A stretch of 64,000 bases of DNA from assembly GCF_900111835.1 (NCBI RefSeq), contig NZ_FOJP01000009.1, positions 124,001 through 188,000 on the forward strand. The letters run 5' to 3'. The notes beneath the pieces are model-generated. The model saw nothing but the letters and a program-made list of their open reading frames with translations, was not told the origin of the DNA and searched no databases. Of the stretch, positions 19,827-27,506 are shown in pieces; position 1 is the stretch's first letter; each line of letters starts with the position of its first letter. Origin of the DNA: Metapseudomonas otitidis (GTDB lineage: Bacteria > Pseudomonadota > Gammaproteobacteria > Pseudomonadales > Pseudomonadaceae). The position numbers and the translations under genes were made by a program.

Positions 19827-21737
19827 GTGTTATCTCGACTCATCCCCCTGATGGCTCTGCTGGGTGTTCTTGGTCTGTGCACGTACGCCGGCGCAGCCCC
19901 CTTCACCCTGCAACCCGATAGCAGCGGCCGCACCCTCAACGGCTCCATCGAACTCCTCGAAGACCCCAGCGGCCAATTGACCATCGCCGACATGGCCGAC
20001 CCGGCGGTGCAGGCGCGCTTCGTGCCGGCCGAGGGGCGTGCTTCGGTGGGGCAGAGCCGCAGCCAGTGGTGGGTGAAGGTGCAACTGGCCCGCGCGCCGG
20101 GGGCTCCGGCGCAGTGGTGGCTGGAGAACTCGGGCATCACCGTGTACCGGGTGAGCCTGTTCCTGCCGGACGGCCAGGGCGGCTGGCAGGAGCGCATCAC
20201 CAGCGAGAGCGTGCCCTTCGCCGAGGGCCGCGACCATGACTACCGGCGCATGGTGTTCCGCCTGCCGCCCATCGACGAGCAGGGGCTGACCTTCTACTTC
20301 CGCAGCTACGACCCGGCCGGCAACTCCTTCCCGCTGAAGGTCTGGCAGCTGCAGGACCTGCAGGACCTGCGTGCCACCGAGAACATGGGCTTCGGCATCA
20401 TCTACGGGGTGATCCTGGCGCTGTTCCTCTACAACCTGTTCATCCTCGTGGCGCTGCGGGACAAGGCCTACTTCTGGTACGTGCTGGCCACCGGCTGCGC
20501 GCTGGTGTTCATCCTCAGCATGACCGGTCACGGCTTCCAGTACTTCTGGGGAGACTGGCCGGTGCCGTTCTGGCTGGACCGCATCACCCTGCCCTCGCTG
20601 TGGGGCATCTTCGTCATGCGCTTCACCCAGGAGCTGCTCTACACCCGGCGCGGGCTGGTGTGGGCGGATCGGGCGTTCAACACCGGCTGCGTGCTCTATG
20701 CCATCGCCATCCTGATCAACGCCTTCGGCTACCGCGCCGAGGGCGCCCTGCTGATCGCCCTGACGCCCATCGTCACGGTGCCCACTGCGCTGGTCAGCGC
20801 GGGGGTGCGCTGTTACCAGGGCTTCTTCCCGGCGCGCTTCTACCTGGTGGGCTACGGCACGGTGCTGATCAGCACCGCCGTGCTGGTGATGCGTGCGGCG
20901 GGAATCGTGCAGCCCACCAACTTCACGGCCTACATGTTCCCCATCGCGGTGGCGGCCGAGTCCATCCTGTTCTCCTTCGCCCTGGCCTACCGCATCCAGA
21001 TGCTCAAGCAGGAGAAGGCGGCCGCGCTGGAGCTGGCCGACCGCGAGAAGACTGCGCGGCTGGCGCAGATGCAGGCCAGCTCGGACGAGCTGCAGGCGGC
21101 GGTGACCCGGCGCACGGCGGAACTGGCGGCGGCCAACCAGCGCCTCAGCGAGCGGGAGCGCGAGCTGGAGCACGCGGCCTTCCACGACAGCCTCACGGAC
21201 CTGCCCAACCGTCGCCACCTGATCGACCGCGCCGAGCAGGCCCTGGCCAATGCGGGACGCCGCGAGGAAACGGTGGCGCTGATGCTGATCGACCTGGACC
21301 ACTTCAAGCCGATCAACGACCGCCATGGCCACGACGCCGGGGACGCGATGCTGCGGGCCATCGGCCACCGCCTGCGCGAGCACGTGCGCGGCGGCGACAG
21401 CGTGGCGCGGCTGGGCGGGGACGAGTTCGCGGTGCTGATCTGCGGGCCGGATGCCGAACCCCACGCGCGCGAGATCGCTGAGCGCCTGCTGGCGGAGCTG
21501 TCCAAGCCGGTGAGCTACGGCCAGCACGAGCTGACGGTGACCATCAGCATCGGCGTGGCGCTCTACCCGAACCACGCCCGGCAGTTCGCCGGCCTGTACA
21601 AGACGGCGGACCAGGCGCTCTACCAGGTGAAGGACCGGGGACGTTCGGGCTTCGCCATATTCGGCGACAACGGCGAGCTGTCCGGCGAGGCCTGCCTGCG
21701 CCTGGACGTGCTGAAGGTGCCCACCGGGCTGACCTGA
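19827..21737 (+). CDS. Membrane diguanylate cyclase, 7TMR-DISM sensor with GGDEF domain (NicD-like)
   Basis: 636 aa. A signal peptide (to about residue 23) precedes a periplasmic DISM sensor domain (~30-180). Seven membrane helices follow (~188-390), then a short coiled coil (~395-450) and a GGDEF domain. The active motif GGDEF (530-534) is intact and an RxxD inhibitory site (521-524) sits exactly 5 residues upstream, so it should make c-di-GMP with product inhibition. It matches P. aeruginosa PA4929, which I recall as NicD, a nutrient-sensing cyclase acting in biofilm dispersion. The GTG start has a CAGGAG site. The sensed ligand is not evident from sequence. Confidence 0.9.
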   Translation: MLSRLIPLMALLGVLGLCTYAGAAPFTLQPDSSGRTLNGSIELLEDPSGQLTIADMADPAVQARFVPAEGRASVGQSRSQWWVKVQLARAPGAPAQWWLENSGITVYRVSLFLPDGQGGWQERITSESVPFAEGRDHDYRRMVFRLPPIDEQGLTFYFRSYDPAGNSFPLKVWQLQDLQDLRATENMGFGIIYGVILALFLYNLFILVALRDKAYFWYVLATGCALVFILSMTGHGFQYFWGDWPVPFWLDRITLPSLWGIFVMRFTQELLYTRRGLVWADRAFNTGCVLYAIAILINAFGYRAEGALLIALTPIVTVPTALVSAGVRCYQGFFPARFYLVGYGTVLISTAVLVMRAAGIVQPTNFTAYMFPIAVAAESILFSFALAYRIQMLKQEKAAALELADREKTARLAQMQASSDELQAAVTRRTAELAAANQRLSERERELEHAAFHDSLTDLPNRRHLIDRAEQALANAGRREETVALMLIDLDHFKPINDRHGHDAGDAMLRAIGHRLREHVRGGDSVARLGGDEFAVLICGPDAEPHAREIAERLLAELSKPVSYGQHELTVTISIGVALYPNHARQFAGLYKTADQALYQVKDRGRSGFAIFGDNGELSGEACLRLDVLKVPTGLT

Positions 21738-21755
21738 GCCTGTGTGCCCTCCCCG

Positions 21756-22832
21756 TCAGCTGAGGTAGCGACGGGGAACGCGGGCAGTGACCTTGGTCAG
21801 CAGCTCGTAGCCGATGGTGCCGCAGGCGGCGGCCACTTCATCCACCGGCAATTGCGCCCCCCAGAGTTCCACGGCATCCCCTTCGCGGGCCTCCGGCAGG
21901 TCGGTGAGGTCCACCGCGAGCATGTCCATCGACACCCGCCCGGCCAGCGGGACGCGCTGGCCGTGGATCACCACGGGGGTGCCGCTGGGGGCGTGGCGCG
22001 GGTAGCCGTCGGCGTAGCCGCAGCTGACGGTGCCGATCCGCGAAGGGCGCTGGGCGACCCAGGTGGCGCCGTAGCCAACGCTCTCGCCGGCAGCCACGTC
22101 GCGCACGGCGATCAGTTCGGCGGTCAGGCTCATGGCCGGCTTGAGCCCCAGTTCGCGGGCGCTGAGGTCGCTGATGGCGCTGGCGCCGTAGAGCATGATG
22201 CCGGGGCGGACCCAGTCCATGTGAGCGGCCGGGACGCTGAGCACGGCGGCCGAGTTGGCCAGGCTGCGCTGGTGGAAATCCAGGTCGAGGACGTCGAGGA
22301 AGCGCTCCAGTTGCACCTCGGTGAGGCTGTGGCCGCGCTCGTCGGCACAGGCGAAGTGGCTGATTAGGTTGAGCTCGGCGATGCGTGCGTCGCCCTGCAG
22401 GTGGGCATGCCAGGCACGCAGGCTGTCACCGTCGAAACCCAGGCGGTGCATGCCGGTGTCGAGCTTGAGCCAGACGTTCAGCGGACGGCCGATGTCAGAC
22501 GCCAGCAGGGCGCGGGCCTGGCGCTCGCTCTGGATCACCAGGTCGAGGCCGAGCTGGGCGGCGATCATCACTTCACGCGCTTCGAAGCAGCCTTCCAGCA
22601 GCAGGATGCGGGCGCGGTCGTCCAGGGCGCGGACTTCGGCAGCCTCCTCCAGGCAGGCGACGGCGAAACCGTCGGCAACGCCACGCAGCACGCTCACCAC
22701 TTCGCGTACACCGTGGCCGTAGGCATTGGCCTTGACCACCGCGAACACCTGGCGTCCGGGCGCGCAGCGCTGGGCGACGGCGAGGTTGTGGCGGATGGCG
22801 GAAAGGTCGACGGCGGCGATCAGCGGGCGCAT
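21756..22832 (-). CDS. alr: Alanine racemase
   Basis: 358 aa, standard length. The PLP lysine is Lys34 in AVVKANAYGHG. The C-terminal domain carries the tyrosine-containing VGYGATW segment and CGYADGYPR. It interconverts L- and D-alanine for peptidoglycan. It lies downstream of dnaB on the same strand but is separated from it by a terminator. Its 3' end faces the diguanylate cyclase gene only 18 bases away with no obvious terminator between. Pseudomonas often carries a second, catabolic racemase (dadX) elsewhere; the dnaB linkage suggests this is the biosynthetic copy. Confidence 0.95.
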   Translation of the reverse strand: MRPLIAAVDLSAIRHNLAVAQRCAPGRQVFAVVKANAYGHGVREVVSVLRGVADGFAVACLEEAAEVRALDDRARILLLEGCFEAREVMIAAQLGLDLVIQSERQARALLASDIGRPLNVWLKLDTGMHRLGFDGDSLRAWHAHLQGDARIAELNLISHFACADERGHSLTEVQLERFLDVLDLDFHQRSLANSAAVLSVPAAHMDWVRPGIMLYGASAISDLSARELGLKPAMSLTAELIAVRDVAAGESVGYGATWVAQRPSRIGTVSCGYADGYPRHAPSGTPVVIHGQRVPLAGRVSMDMLAVDLTDLPEAREGDAVELWGAQLPVDEVAAACGTIGYELLTKVTARVPRRYLS

Positions 22833-22850
22833 GGGCGTGGCTCATGAACG

Positions 22851-22885
22851 AAAACGGGCGCCCATGATACCTGCAGGGCGCCCGT
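22851..22885 (-). terminator. Terminator of dnaB
   Basis: A perfect 10-bp stem ACGGGCGCCC / GGGCGCCCGT with a 12-base loop, followed on the minus strand by TTTT. It separates dnaB from alr. Confidence 0.75.
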
Positions 22886-22919
22886 GTTCATTGATCCACG
22901 ACGGATGTTGCGAGCCGGT

Positions 22920-24314
22920 CTACTCGTCTTCGAAGTTGTAGCTGCCGGGGGCGAGGTTCTCGAAGCGCGAGTACTTGCCGAGGAAGGCCAGGCGCACGGT
23001 GCCGATGGGGCCGTTACGCTGCTTGCCGATGATGATCTCGGCGACGCCCTTGTACTCGGTCTCGGGGTGATACACCTCGTCGCGGTACACGAACATGATG
23101 ATGTCGGCGTCCTGCTCGATGGCCCCGGATTCGCGGAGGTCGGAGTTGACCGGACGCTTGTTGGGGCGCTGTTCCAGGGAGCGGTTGAGCTGGGACAGGG
23201 CGATCACCGGGCAGTTGAATTCCTTGGCCAGGGCCTTGAGCGAGCGGGAGATCTCGGAGATCTCGTTCACCCGGCTGTCGCCGCTGGAACCCGGGATCTG
23301 CATGAGCTGCAGGTAGTCGACCATGATCAGGCCGATCTCGCCGTGCTCGCGGGCCAGGCGGCGGGTACGGGCGCGCATTTCCGAGGGGGAGATGCCGGCG
23401 GTGTCGTCGATGAACAGCTTGCGGTCGTTGAGCAGGTTCACCGCGGAGGTGAGCCGCGGCCAGTCGTCGTCGTCCAGCCGGCCGGCACGGACCTTGGTCT
23501 GGTCGATGCGGCCGAGGGAGGCGAGCATACGGATCACGATGGATTCCGAGGGCATCTCCAGGGAGTACACCAGGATCGCCTTGTCGCTGCGCATCAGGGC
23601 GTTCTCCACCAGGTTCATGGCGAAGGTGGTCTTACCCATAGAGGGACGGCCGGCGACGATGATCAGGTCTGCCGGCTGCAGGCCGCTGGTCTGCTGGTCG
23701 AGGTCGTCGAAGCCGGTGGTCAGGCCGGTGATGGCATCGCCGTTGTTGAACAGTTCGTCGATGCGGTCGATGGCCCTGACCAGGATGTCGTTGATGCCTA
23801 CCGGGCCGCCGGTCTTGGGACGGGCTTCGGCGATCTCGAAGATCTTGCGCTCGGCCTCGTCGAGGATCTCCTCGCCGGTACGGCCCTGGGGGGCGTAGGC
23901 GCTGTCGGCGATCTCGTTGCTGATGCCGATCAGCTGCCGCAGGGTGGCGCGCTCGCGGATGATCTGCGCGTAGGCCTTGATGTTGGCCACCGAGGGGGTG
24001 TTCTTGGCCAGTTCGCCGAGGTACGCCAGGCCACCGACCTGGGACAGCTGCCCTTCCTTGTCCAGTTGCTCGGACAGGGTGACGACGTCGAAGGGCATGT
24101 TGCGCTCGGCGAGCTTGAAGATGGAGCGGAAGATCAGTCGGTGGTCGTGGCGGTAGAAGTCGCCATCGGACACCTGGTCCAGCACCCGCTCCCAGGCGTT
24201 GTTGTCCAGCATGAGGCCACCCAGAACCGCCTGCTCGGCCTCGATGGAGTGCGGCGGCACCTTGAGGGCTGAGGTTTCCAGGTCGAACTGCTCGGGAATG
24301 CTGATCTCGTTCAT
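22920..24314 (-). CDS. dnaB: Replicative DNA helicase DnaB
   Basis: 464 aa. An N-terminal helical domain (~20-120) is followed by a RecA-type ATPase with Walker A GRPSMGKT (222-229), the IMVDYLQLM Walker B segment and later DnaB motifs (SQLNRSLEQRPNKRP). There is no intein. It unwinds DNA as a hexamer at the replication fork. It follows rplI with a terminator hairpin between, so it is expressed partly or wholly from its own promoter. Confidence 0.97.
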   Translation of the reverse strand: MNEISIPEQFDLETSALKVPPHSIEAEQAVLGGLMLDNNAWERVLDQVSDGDFYRHDHRLIFRSIFKLAERNMPFDVVTLSEQLDKEGQLSQVGGLAYLGELAKNTPSVANIKAYAQIIRERATLRQLIGISNEIADSAYAPQGRTGEEILDEAERKIFEIAEARPKTGGPVGINDILVRAIDRIDELFNNGDAITGLTTGFDDLDQQTSGLQPADLIIVAGRPSMGKTTFAMNLVENALMRSDKAILVYSLEMPSESIVIRMLASLGRIDQTKVRAGRLDDDDWPRLTSAVNLLNDRKLFIDDTAGISPSEMRARTRRLAREHGEIGLIMVDYLQLMQIPGSSGDSRVNEISEISRSLKALAKEFNCPVIALSQLNRSLEQRPNKRPVNSDLRESGAIEQDADIIMFVYRDEVYHPETEYKGVAEIIIGKQRNGPIGTVRLAFLGKYSRFENLAPGSYNFEDE

Positions 24315-24345
24315 GGGCTCGGAATGGAAGGGGGTAGAAAGACAA

Positions 24346-24379
24346 CGGGCACGTCACCGCTTGCGCAATGACGTGCCCG
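24346..24379 (-). terminator. Terminator after rplI
   Basis: A perfect 11-bp stem CGGGCACGTCA / TGACGTGCCCG with a 12-base loop and a T-rich minus-strand tail (TTGTCTTTCT). It closes the rpsF-rpsR-DUF2232-rplI operon. Confidence 0.78.
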
Positions 24380-24458
24380 ATTGTTGAGCCGGCCGCACCG
24401 GAGTGCAAGCCTGCTCCGCCTGGATGGCCCTCAAGCGAGGACCCACCGGGCGCGTCGC

Positions 24459-24905
24459 TTAGGCGGCTACGACGATCAGCTTGACCGCGGCTTCGACGTC
24501 GGTGTGCAGGTGCACGGCCACGTCGTATTCGCCGGTCTGGCGGATGGTGCCGTTCGGCAGGCGGACTTCGGCCTTGGCAACCGGAACGCCAGCGGCGGTC
24601 AGGGCGTCAGCGATGTCGTGGGTACCGATGGAACCGAACAGCTTGCCTTCGTCACCAGCGGTGGCAGTGATGGTCACTTCCAGCTCGGACAGTTGGGCAG
24701 CGCGGGCTTCGGCAGAAGCCTTCTTGTCGGCAGCCAGTTTTTCCAGTTCAGCGCGGCGGGCTTCGAACGCAGCAACGTTCTCGGCGGTAGCAGCGGTGGC
24801 CTTGCCCTGCGGCAGCAGGTAGTTACGGCCGTAACCGGACTTTACGTTCACCTTGTCGCCCAGGTTGCCCAGGTTGGCGATTTTTTCCAGCAGGATGACT
24901 TCCAT
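24459..24905 (-). CDS. rplI: 50S ribosomal protein bL9
   Basis: 148 aa, the usual length. The N-terminal rRNA-binding domain ([20 protein letters not shown], then [15 protein letters not shown]) is linked by a long charged helix (~45-75) to the C-terminal domain. It is last in the rpsF-rpsR-DUF2232-rplI operon and is followed by a terminator. Confidence 0.97.
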   Translation of the reverse strand: MEVILLEKIANLGNLGDKVNVKSGYGRNYLLPQGKATAATAENVAAFEARRAELEKLAADKKASAEARAAQLSELEVTITATAGDEGKLFGSIGTHDIADALTAAGVPVAKAEVRLPNGTIRQTGEYDVAVHLHTDVEAAVKLIVVAA

Positions 24906-24926
24906 TTGGCATTAACCTCTTAACTT

Positions 24927-25802
24927 TTAACCTTCACCGTTCGCGGGGCCGGCGCCGTTCTTGCGCGCAAGGCGGCCGCGAAAATCAAACAGGCTGTCGA
25001 TCACAGCCAACAGACAGATCAAGTTCCCGAGCATCAGCACGGCGGCGTACAACACCACCAGCCAACCGCCCGACAGCTGTTTCTGGGCGATCAGGCCATG
25101 CCCCAATGCGATACCGGCGACCAGCAGCGGCACGCTGCACAGCGGGCCGAACATCGCCGCCTCGGGCGACAGTTGCGGTGCCAGCATGGCACCCAGCAAC
25201 AGCAACACCGCGACGACGGGCGACAGGCGCAGACTCCGGAATTCGCGGCCGAAACCGCCCGGGTTGTACAGCGCCGCCTGCCAGTAACGCGCAAGCACCA
25301 GGCAGAGCAGGCTGGTCATCTGCAGCGAGGAGGCCATCACTCCGGTAAGGAGCGGCAACATCATCGCCTGCAACGCGTCGGCCTCTTCGCCCGACGCGGG
25401 ACTGCCACTCTTGAACTGCGCCATGACCTTGGAAATCTCGGTCGAGAGGGCGCTGATCAATTCGCCATGGGTATGGCCCAGCACCAGGGCGAACACCACC
25501 CCGATCACCAGGCTGCCCAGCAGTACATGGTTCCAGGAGGTGGTGGCGCGCAGGATCTGCGCCAGCACCAGCGTCCCGAGCAGGACCAGAAGGGTGCTCG
25601 GTTCGCCCAGGTACCACCAGCAGAACGCCGGCAGGACCGCCCAGGCCAGGATGCCGAAGGCATCGCTGAAGCCGCGCCGCAGCAGCACGAGGCCACCTGC
25701 GGCCGCACTCAGCCAGAACAACAGTGGAACAGCGGCGGAACCGGCTACGGCCAGTGTCGCCTGCATGCGGCCCCGCATGGTGAATTCAGCCAGTGCGCGC
25801 AT
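24927..25802 (-). CDS. DUF2232 integral membrane protein within the ribosomal operon
   Basis: 291 aa with about eight hydrophobic membrane helices spread along the chain and only short loops. It lies between rpsR and rplI, as in P. aeruginosa (PA4933, from memory). Its family (DUF2232, YybS-like) has no established function; the fold has been likened to ECF transporter substrate-binding subunits. Insertion of a membrane protein in a ribosomal operon is conserved in pseudomonads, suggesting a growth-linked need. The sequence shows no soluble domain or motif that would identify a substrate. Confidence 0.82.
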   Translation of the reverse strand: MRALAEFTMRGRMQATLAVAGSAAVPLLFWLSAAAGGLVLLRRGFSDAFGILAWAVLPAFCWWYLGEPSTLLVLLGTLVLAQILRATTSWNHVLLGSLVIGVVFALVLGHTHGELISALSTEISKVMAQFKSGSPASGEEADALQAMMLPLLTGVMASSLQMTSLLCLVLARYWQAALYNPGGFGREFRSLRLSPVVAVLLLLGAMLAPQLSPEAAMFGPLCSVPLLVAGIALGHGLIAQKQLSGGWLVVLYAAVLMLGNLICLLAVIDSLFDFRGRLARKNGAGPANGEG

Positions 25803-25836
25803 GCGATCTATCTCTCAGCTTGCCGGCAGTCCGGGA

Positions 25837-26067
25837 TCAACGGCCGTGGCTGTCGGTGTAGGGCAGCAGGGCCAGGTAGCGGGCGCGCTTGATAGCGGTG
25901 GCCAGCTGACGCTGGTACTTGGCCTTGGTACCGGTGATACGGCTGGGAACGATCTTGCCAGTTTCGGAGATGTAGGCCTTCAGGGTGTTGAGATCCTTGA
26001 AGTCGATCTCTTTCACGCCTTCAGCGGTGAAACGGCAGAACTTACGACGACGGAAGAAACGTGCCAT
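25837..26067 (-). CDS. rpsR: 30S ribosomal protein bS18
   Basis: 76 aa, the full family length. It has the typical basic N-terminus ([13 protein letters not shown]) and the [23 protein letters not shown]-binding segment. It follows rpsF by 29 bases. S18 binds S6 in the 30S platform, and the two can repress their own operon in other bacteria. Confidence 0.98.
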   Translation of the reverse strand: MARFFRRRKFCRFTAEGVKEIDFKDLNTLKAYISETGKIVPSRITGTKAKYQRQLATAIKRARYLALLPYTDSHGR

Positions 26068-26096
26068 GAACTTGGCTCCTCAATAAGGTCCGGGGA

Positions 26097-26516
26097 TTAC
26101 TCGTCAGCGTTGTCGCTGTCGTTGTCGCTGTCATCGCCTTCAGCGGCGCTTTCAGTCTCAACGCGCTCACGACGCTCACGGCGCTCGTTGCGGTTTTCCT
26201 CGGCCTTGAGCATCTCGGACTGGCCGGTAACGGCTTCATCGCGACGGATGACCAGGTTGCGCAGGACGGCGTCGTTGTAGCGGAAGTTGTCTTCCAGCTC
26301 GGCCAGGGCCTTGCCGCTGCACTCGACGTTCAGCATCACGTAGTGAGCCTTGTGAACGTTGTTGATGGCGTAGGCCAGTTGACGACGGCCCCAATCTTCC
26401 AGACGGTGGATCTTGCCGCCGTCTTCTTCGATCAGCTTGGTGTAGCGCTCGACCATGCCACCAACCTGCTCGCTCTGGTCCGGGTGAACCAGGAAGATGA
26501 TTTCGTAATGACGCAT
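26097..26516 (-). CDS. rpsF: 30S ribosomal protein bS6
   Basis: 139 aa. The core begins [18 protein letters not shown]. The C-terminal tail is strongly acidic (Asp/Ser/Asn/Glu repeats after residue ~120); in enterobacteria the S6 tail is modified by RimK with added glutamates. It is first gene of the operon, with a clear promoter and a leader hairpin just upstream. Confidence 0.97.
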   Translation of the reverse strand: MRHYEIIFLVHPDQSEQVGGMVERYTKLIEEDGGKIHRLEDWGRRQLAYAINNVHKAHYVMLNVECSGKALAELEDNFRYNDAVLRNLVIRRDEAVTGQSEMLKAEENRNERRERRERVETESAAEGDDSDNDSDNADE

Positions 26517-26537
26517 AAATGCTCCTTACGGGTTGTA

Positions 26538-26560
26538 GCCTGCCAACATCGTGGTCAGGC
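26538..26560 (-). promoter_or_regulatory. Leader stem-loop upstream of rpsF, possible S6:S18 autoregulatory element
   Basis: On the minus strand GCCTG-A-CCA-loop-TGG-CAGGC folds into an 8-bp stem with one bulge. It ends 12 bases before the AAGGAG ribosome site, and the sequence ACCCGTAAGGAGC follows. Many bacteria have an S6:S18-binding leader here with a conserved CCG. I see a CCG but cannot confirm the full motif. Confidence 0.4.
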
Positions 26561-26633
26561 AAGGAGTGAATGTTTCGTTTTGGCTTGCTGGACATCGGGC
26601 GTACGAACGCCTGCCGTCGCGGCAAGGGGCGCC

Positions 26634-26662
26634 ATTCTAGAGAAGGGCGCAGGGCCACGCAA
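26634..26662 (-). promoter_or_regulatory. Sigma-70 promoter of the rpsF operon
   Basis: The minus strand reads TTGCGT (26657-26662), a 17-base spacer and TAGAAT (26634-26639). It sits about 120 bases before rpsF. A GC-rich discriminator follows, typical of growth-rate-controlled ribosomal promoters. Confidence 0.65.
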
Positions 26663-26697
26663 GAAAAACTGGTGAATATTTGAACAGCCGCGAAGGA

Positions 26698-26733
26698 CGC
26701 GCCGGGACGGCCGAAGTGGCACGCCCCGGCGCG
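26698..26733. terminator. Strong GC hairpin between rlmB and the rpsF promoter
   Basis: CGCGCCGGGACG pairs with CGCCCCGGCGCG (11 of 12 pairs, 12-base loop). It lies 6 bases past the rlmB stop. There is no T-run, so termination would be weak or Rho-assisted. Confidence 0.4.
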
Positions 26734-26738
26734 GTTTG

Positions 26739-27506
26739 CTAGCGGCCGCTGGCGGCGGAAGGCTTGCCGGCGGTGCGCTGGCGTACGGCCTCGAACAGGC
26801 AGATGCCGGTGGCGACGGAGACGTTGAGGCTGCTGACGCTGCCGCCCATGGGCAGCTTGACGAGGTAGTCGCAATGCTCGCGGGTCAGGCGGCGCATGCC
26901 CTTGCCTTCGGCCCCCATGATCAGCACGGTGGGGCCGGTGAGGTCCTGCTGGTAGATGACCTGCTCGGCCTCGCCGGCAGTGCCGACCGTCCACAGGCCC
27001 TTCTTCTGCAGTTTCTCCAGGGTGCGGGCCAGGTTGGTGACGGCCACCAGGGGCACCACCTCCGCTGCACCGCAGGCGACCTTGCGCACCGTAGCGTTGA
27101 GGGTGGCGGACTTGTCCTTCGGCACGATGACCGCCTGTACGCCGGCGGCATCGGCGGTGCGCAGGCAGGCGCCGAGGTTGTGCGGATCGGTGACGCCGTC
27201 CAGTACCAGCAGCAAGGGCGGGCCCTCGCTGCGCTCCAGCAGTTCGTCGAGCATGTTCTCGCCCCACACCTGGCTGGGGCTGACTTCGGCGACGACGCCC
27301 TGGTGGACACCCTCGGCCCATTCATCCAGCTCACGCCGATCCTTGTTGCCGACCGGTACGCGGGCCTGCCCGGCCAGGCCCAGCAGGGCCTGGATGCGCG
27401 GGTCCTGCCGGCTCTCGGCCAGCCACAACTGCTTCACGCGCTTGGGGTGGTGACGCAACAACGCTTCCACGGCGTGCACGCCGTAGACCTTTTCCAACTC
27501 ACTCAT
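26739..27506 (-). CDS. rlmB: 23S rRNA (guanosine-2'-O)-methyltransferase RlmB
   Basis: 255 aa, a SPOUT/TrmH methyltransferase. An N-terminal substrate-binding domain (from [18 protein letters not shown]) is followed by the knot domain with motifs [29 protein letters not shown] and [15 protein letters not shown]. RlmB methylates G2251 (E. coli numbering) in the peptidyl-transferase P-loop of 23S rRNA. Its ATG overlaps the rnr stop by 4 bases (ATGA), so the two are translated together. Confidence 0.95.
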   Translation of the reverse strand: MSELEKVYGVHAVEALLRHHPKRVKQLWLAESRQDPRIQALLGLAGQARVPVGNKDRRELDEWAEGVHQGVVAEVSPSQVWGENMLDELLERSEGPPLLLVLDGVTDPHNLGACLRTADAAGVQAVIVPKDKSATLNATVRKVACGAAEVVPLVAVTNLARTLEKLQKKGLWTVGTAGEAEQVIYQQDLTGPTVLIMGAEGKGMRRLTREHCDYLVKLPMGGSVSSLNVSVATGICLFEAVRQRTAGKPSAASGR

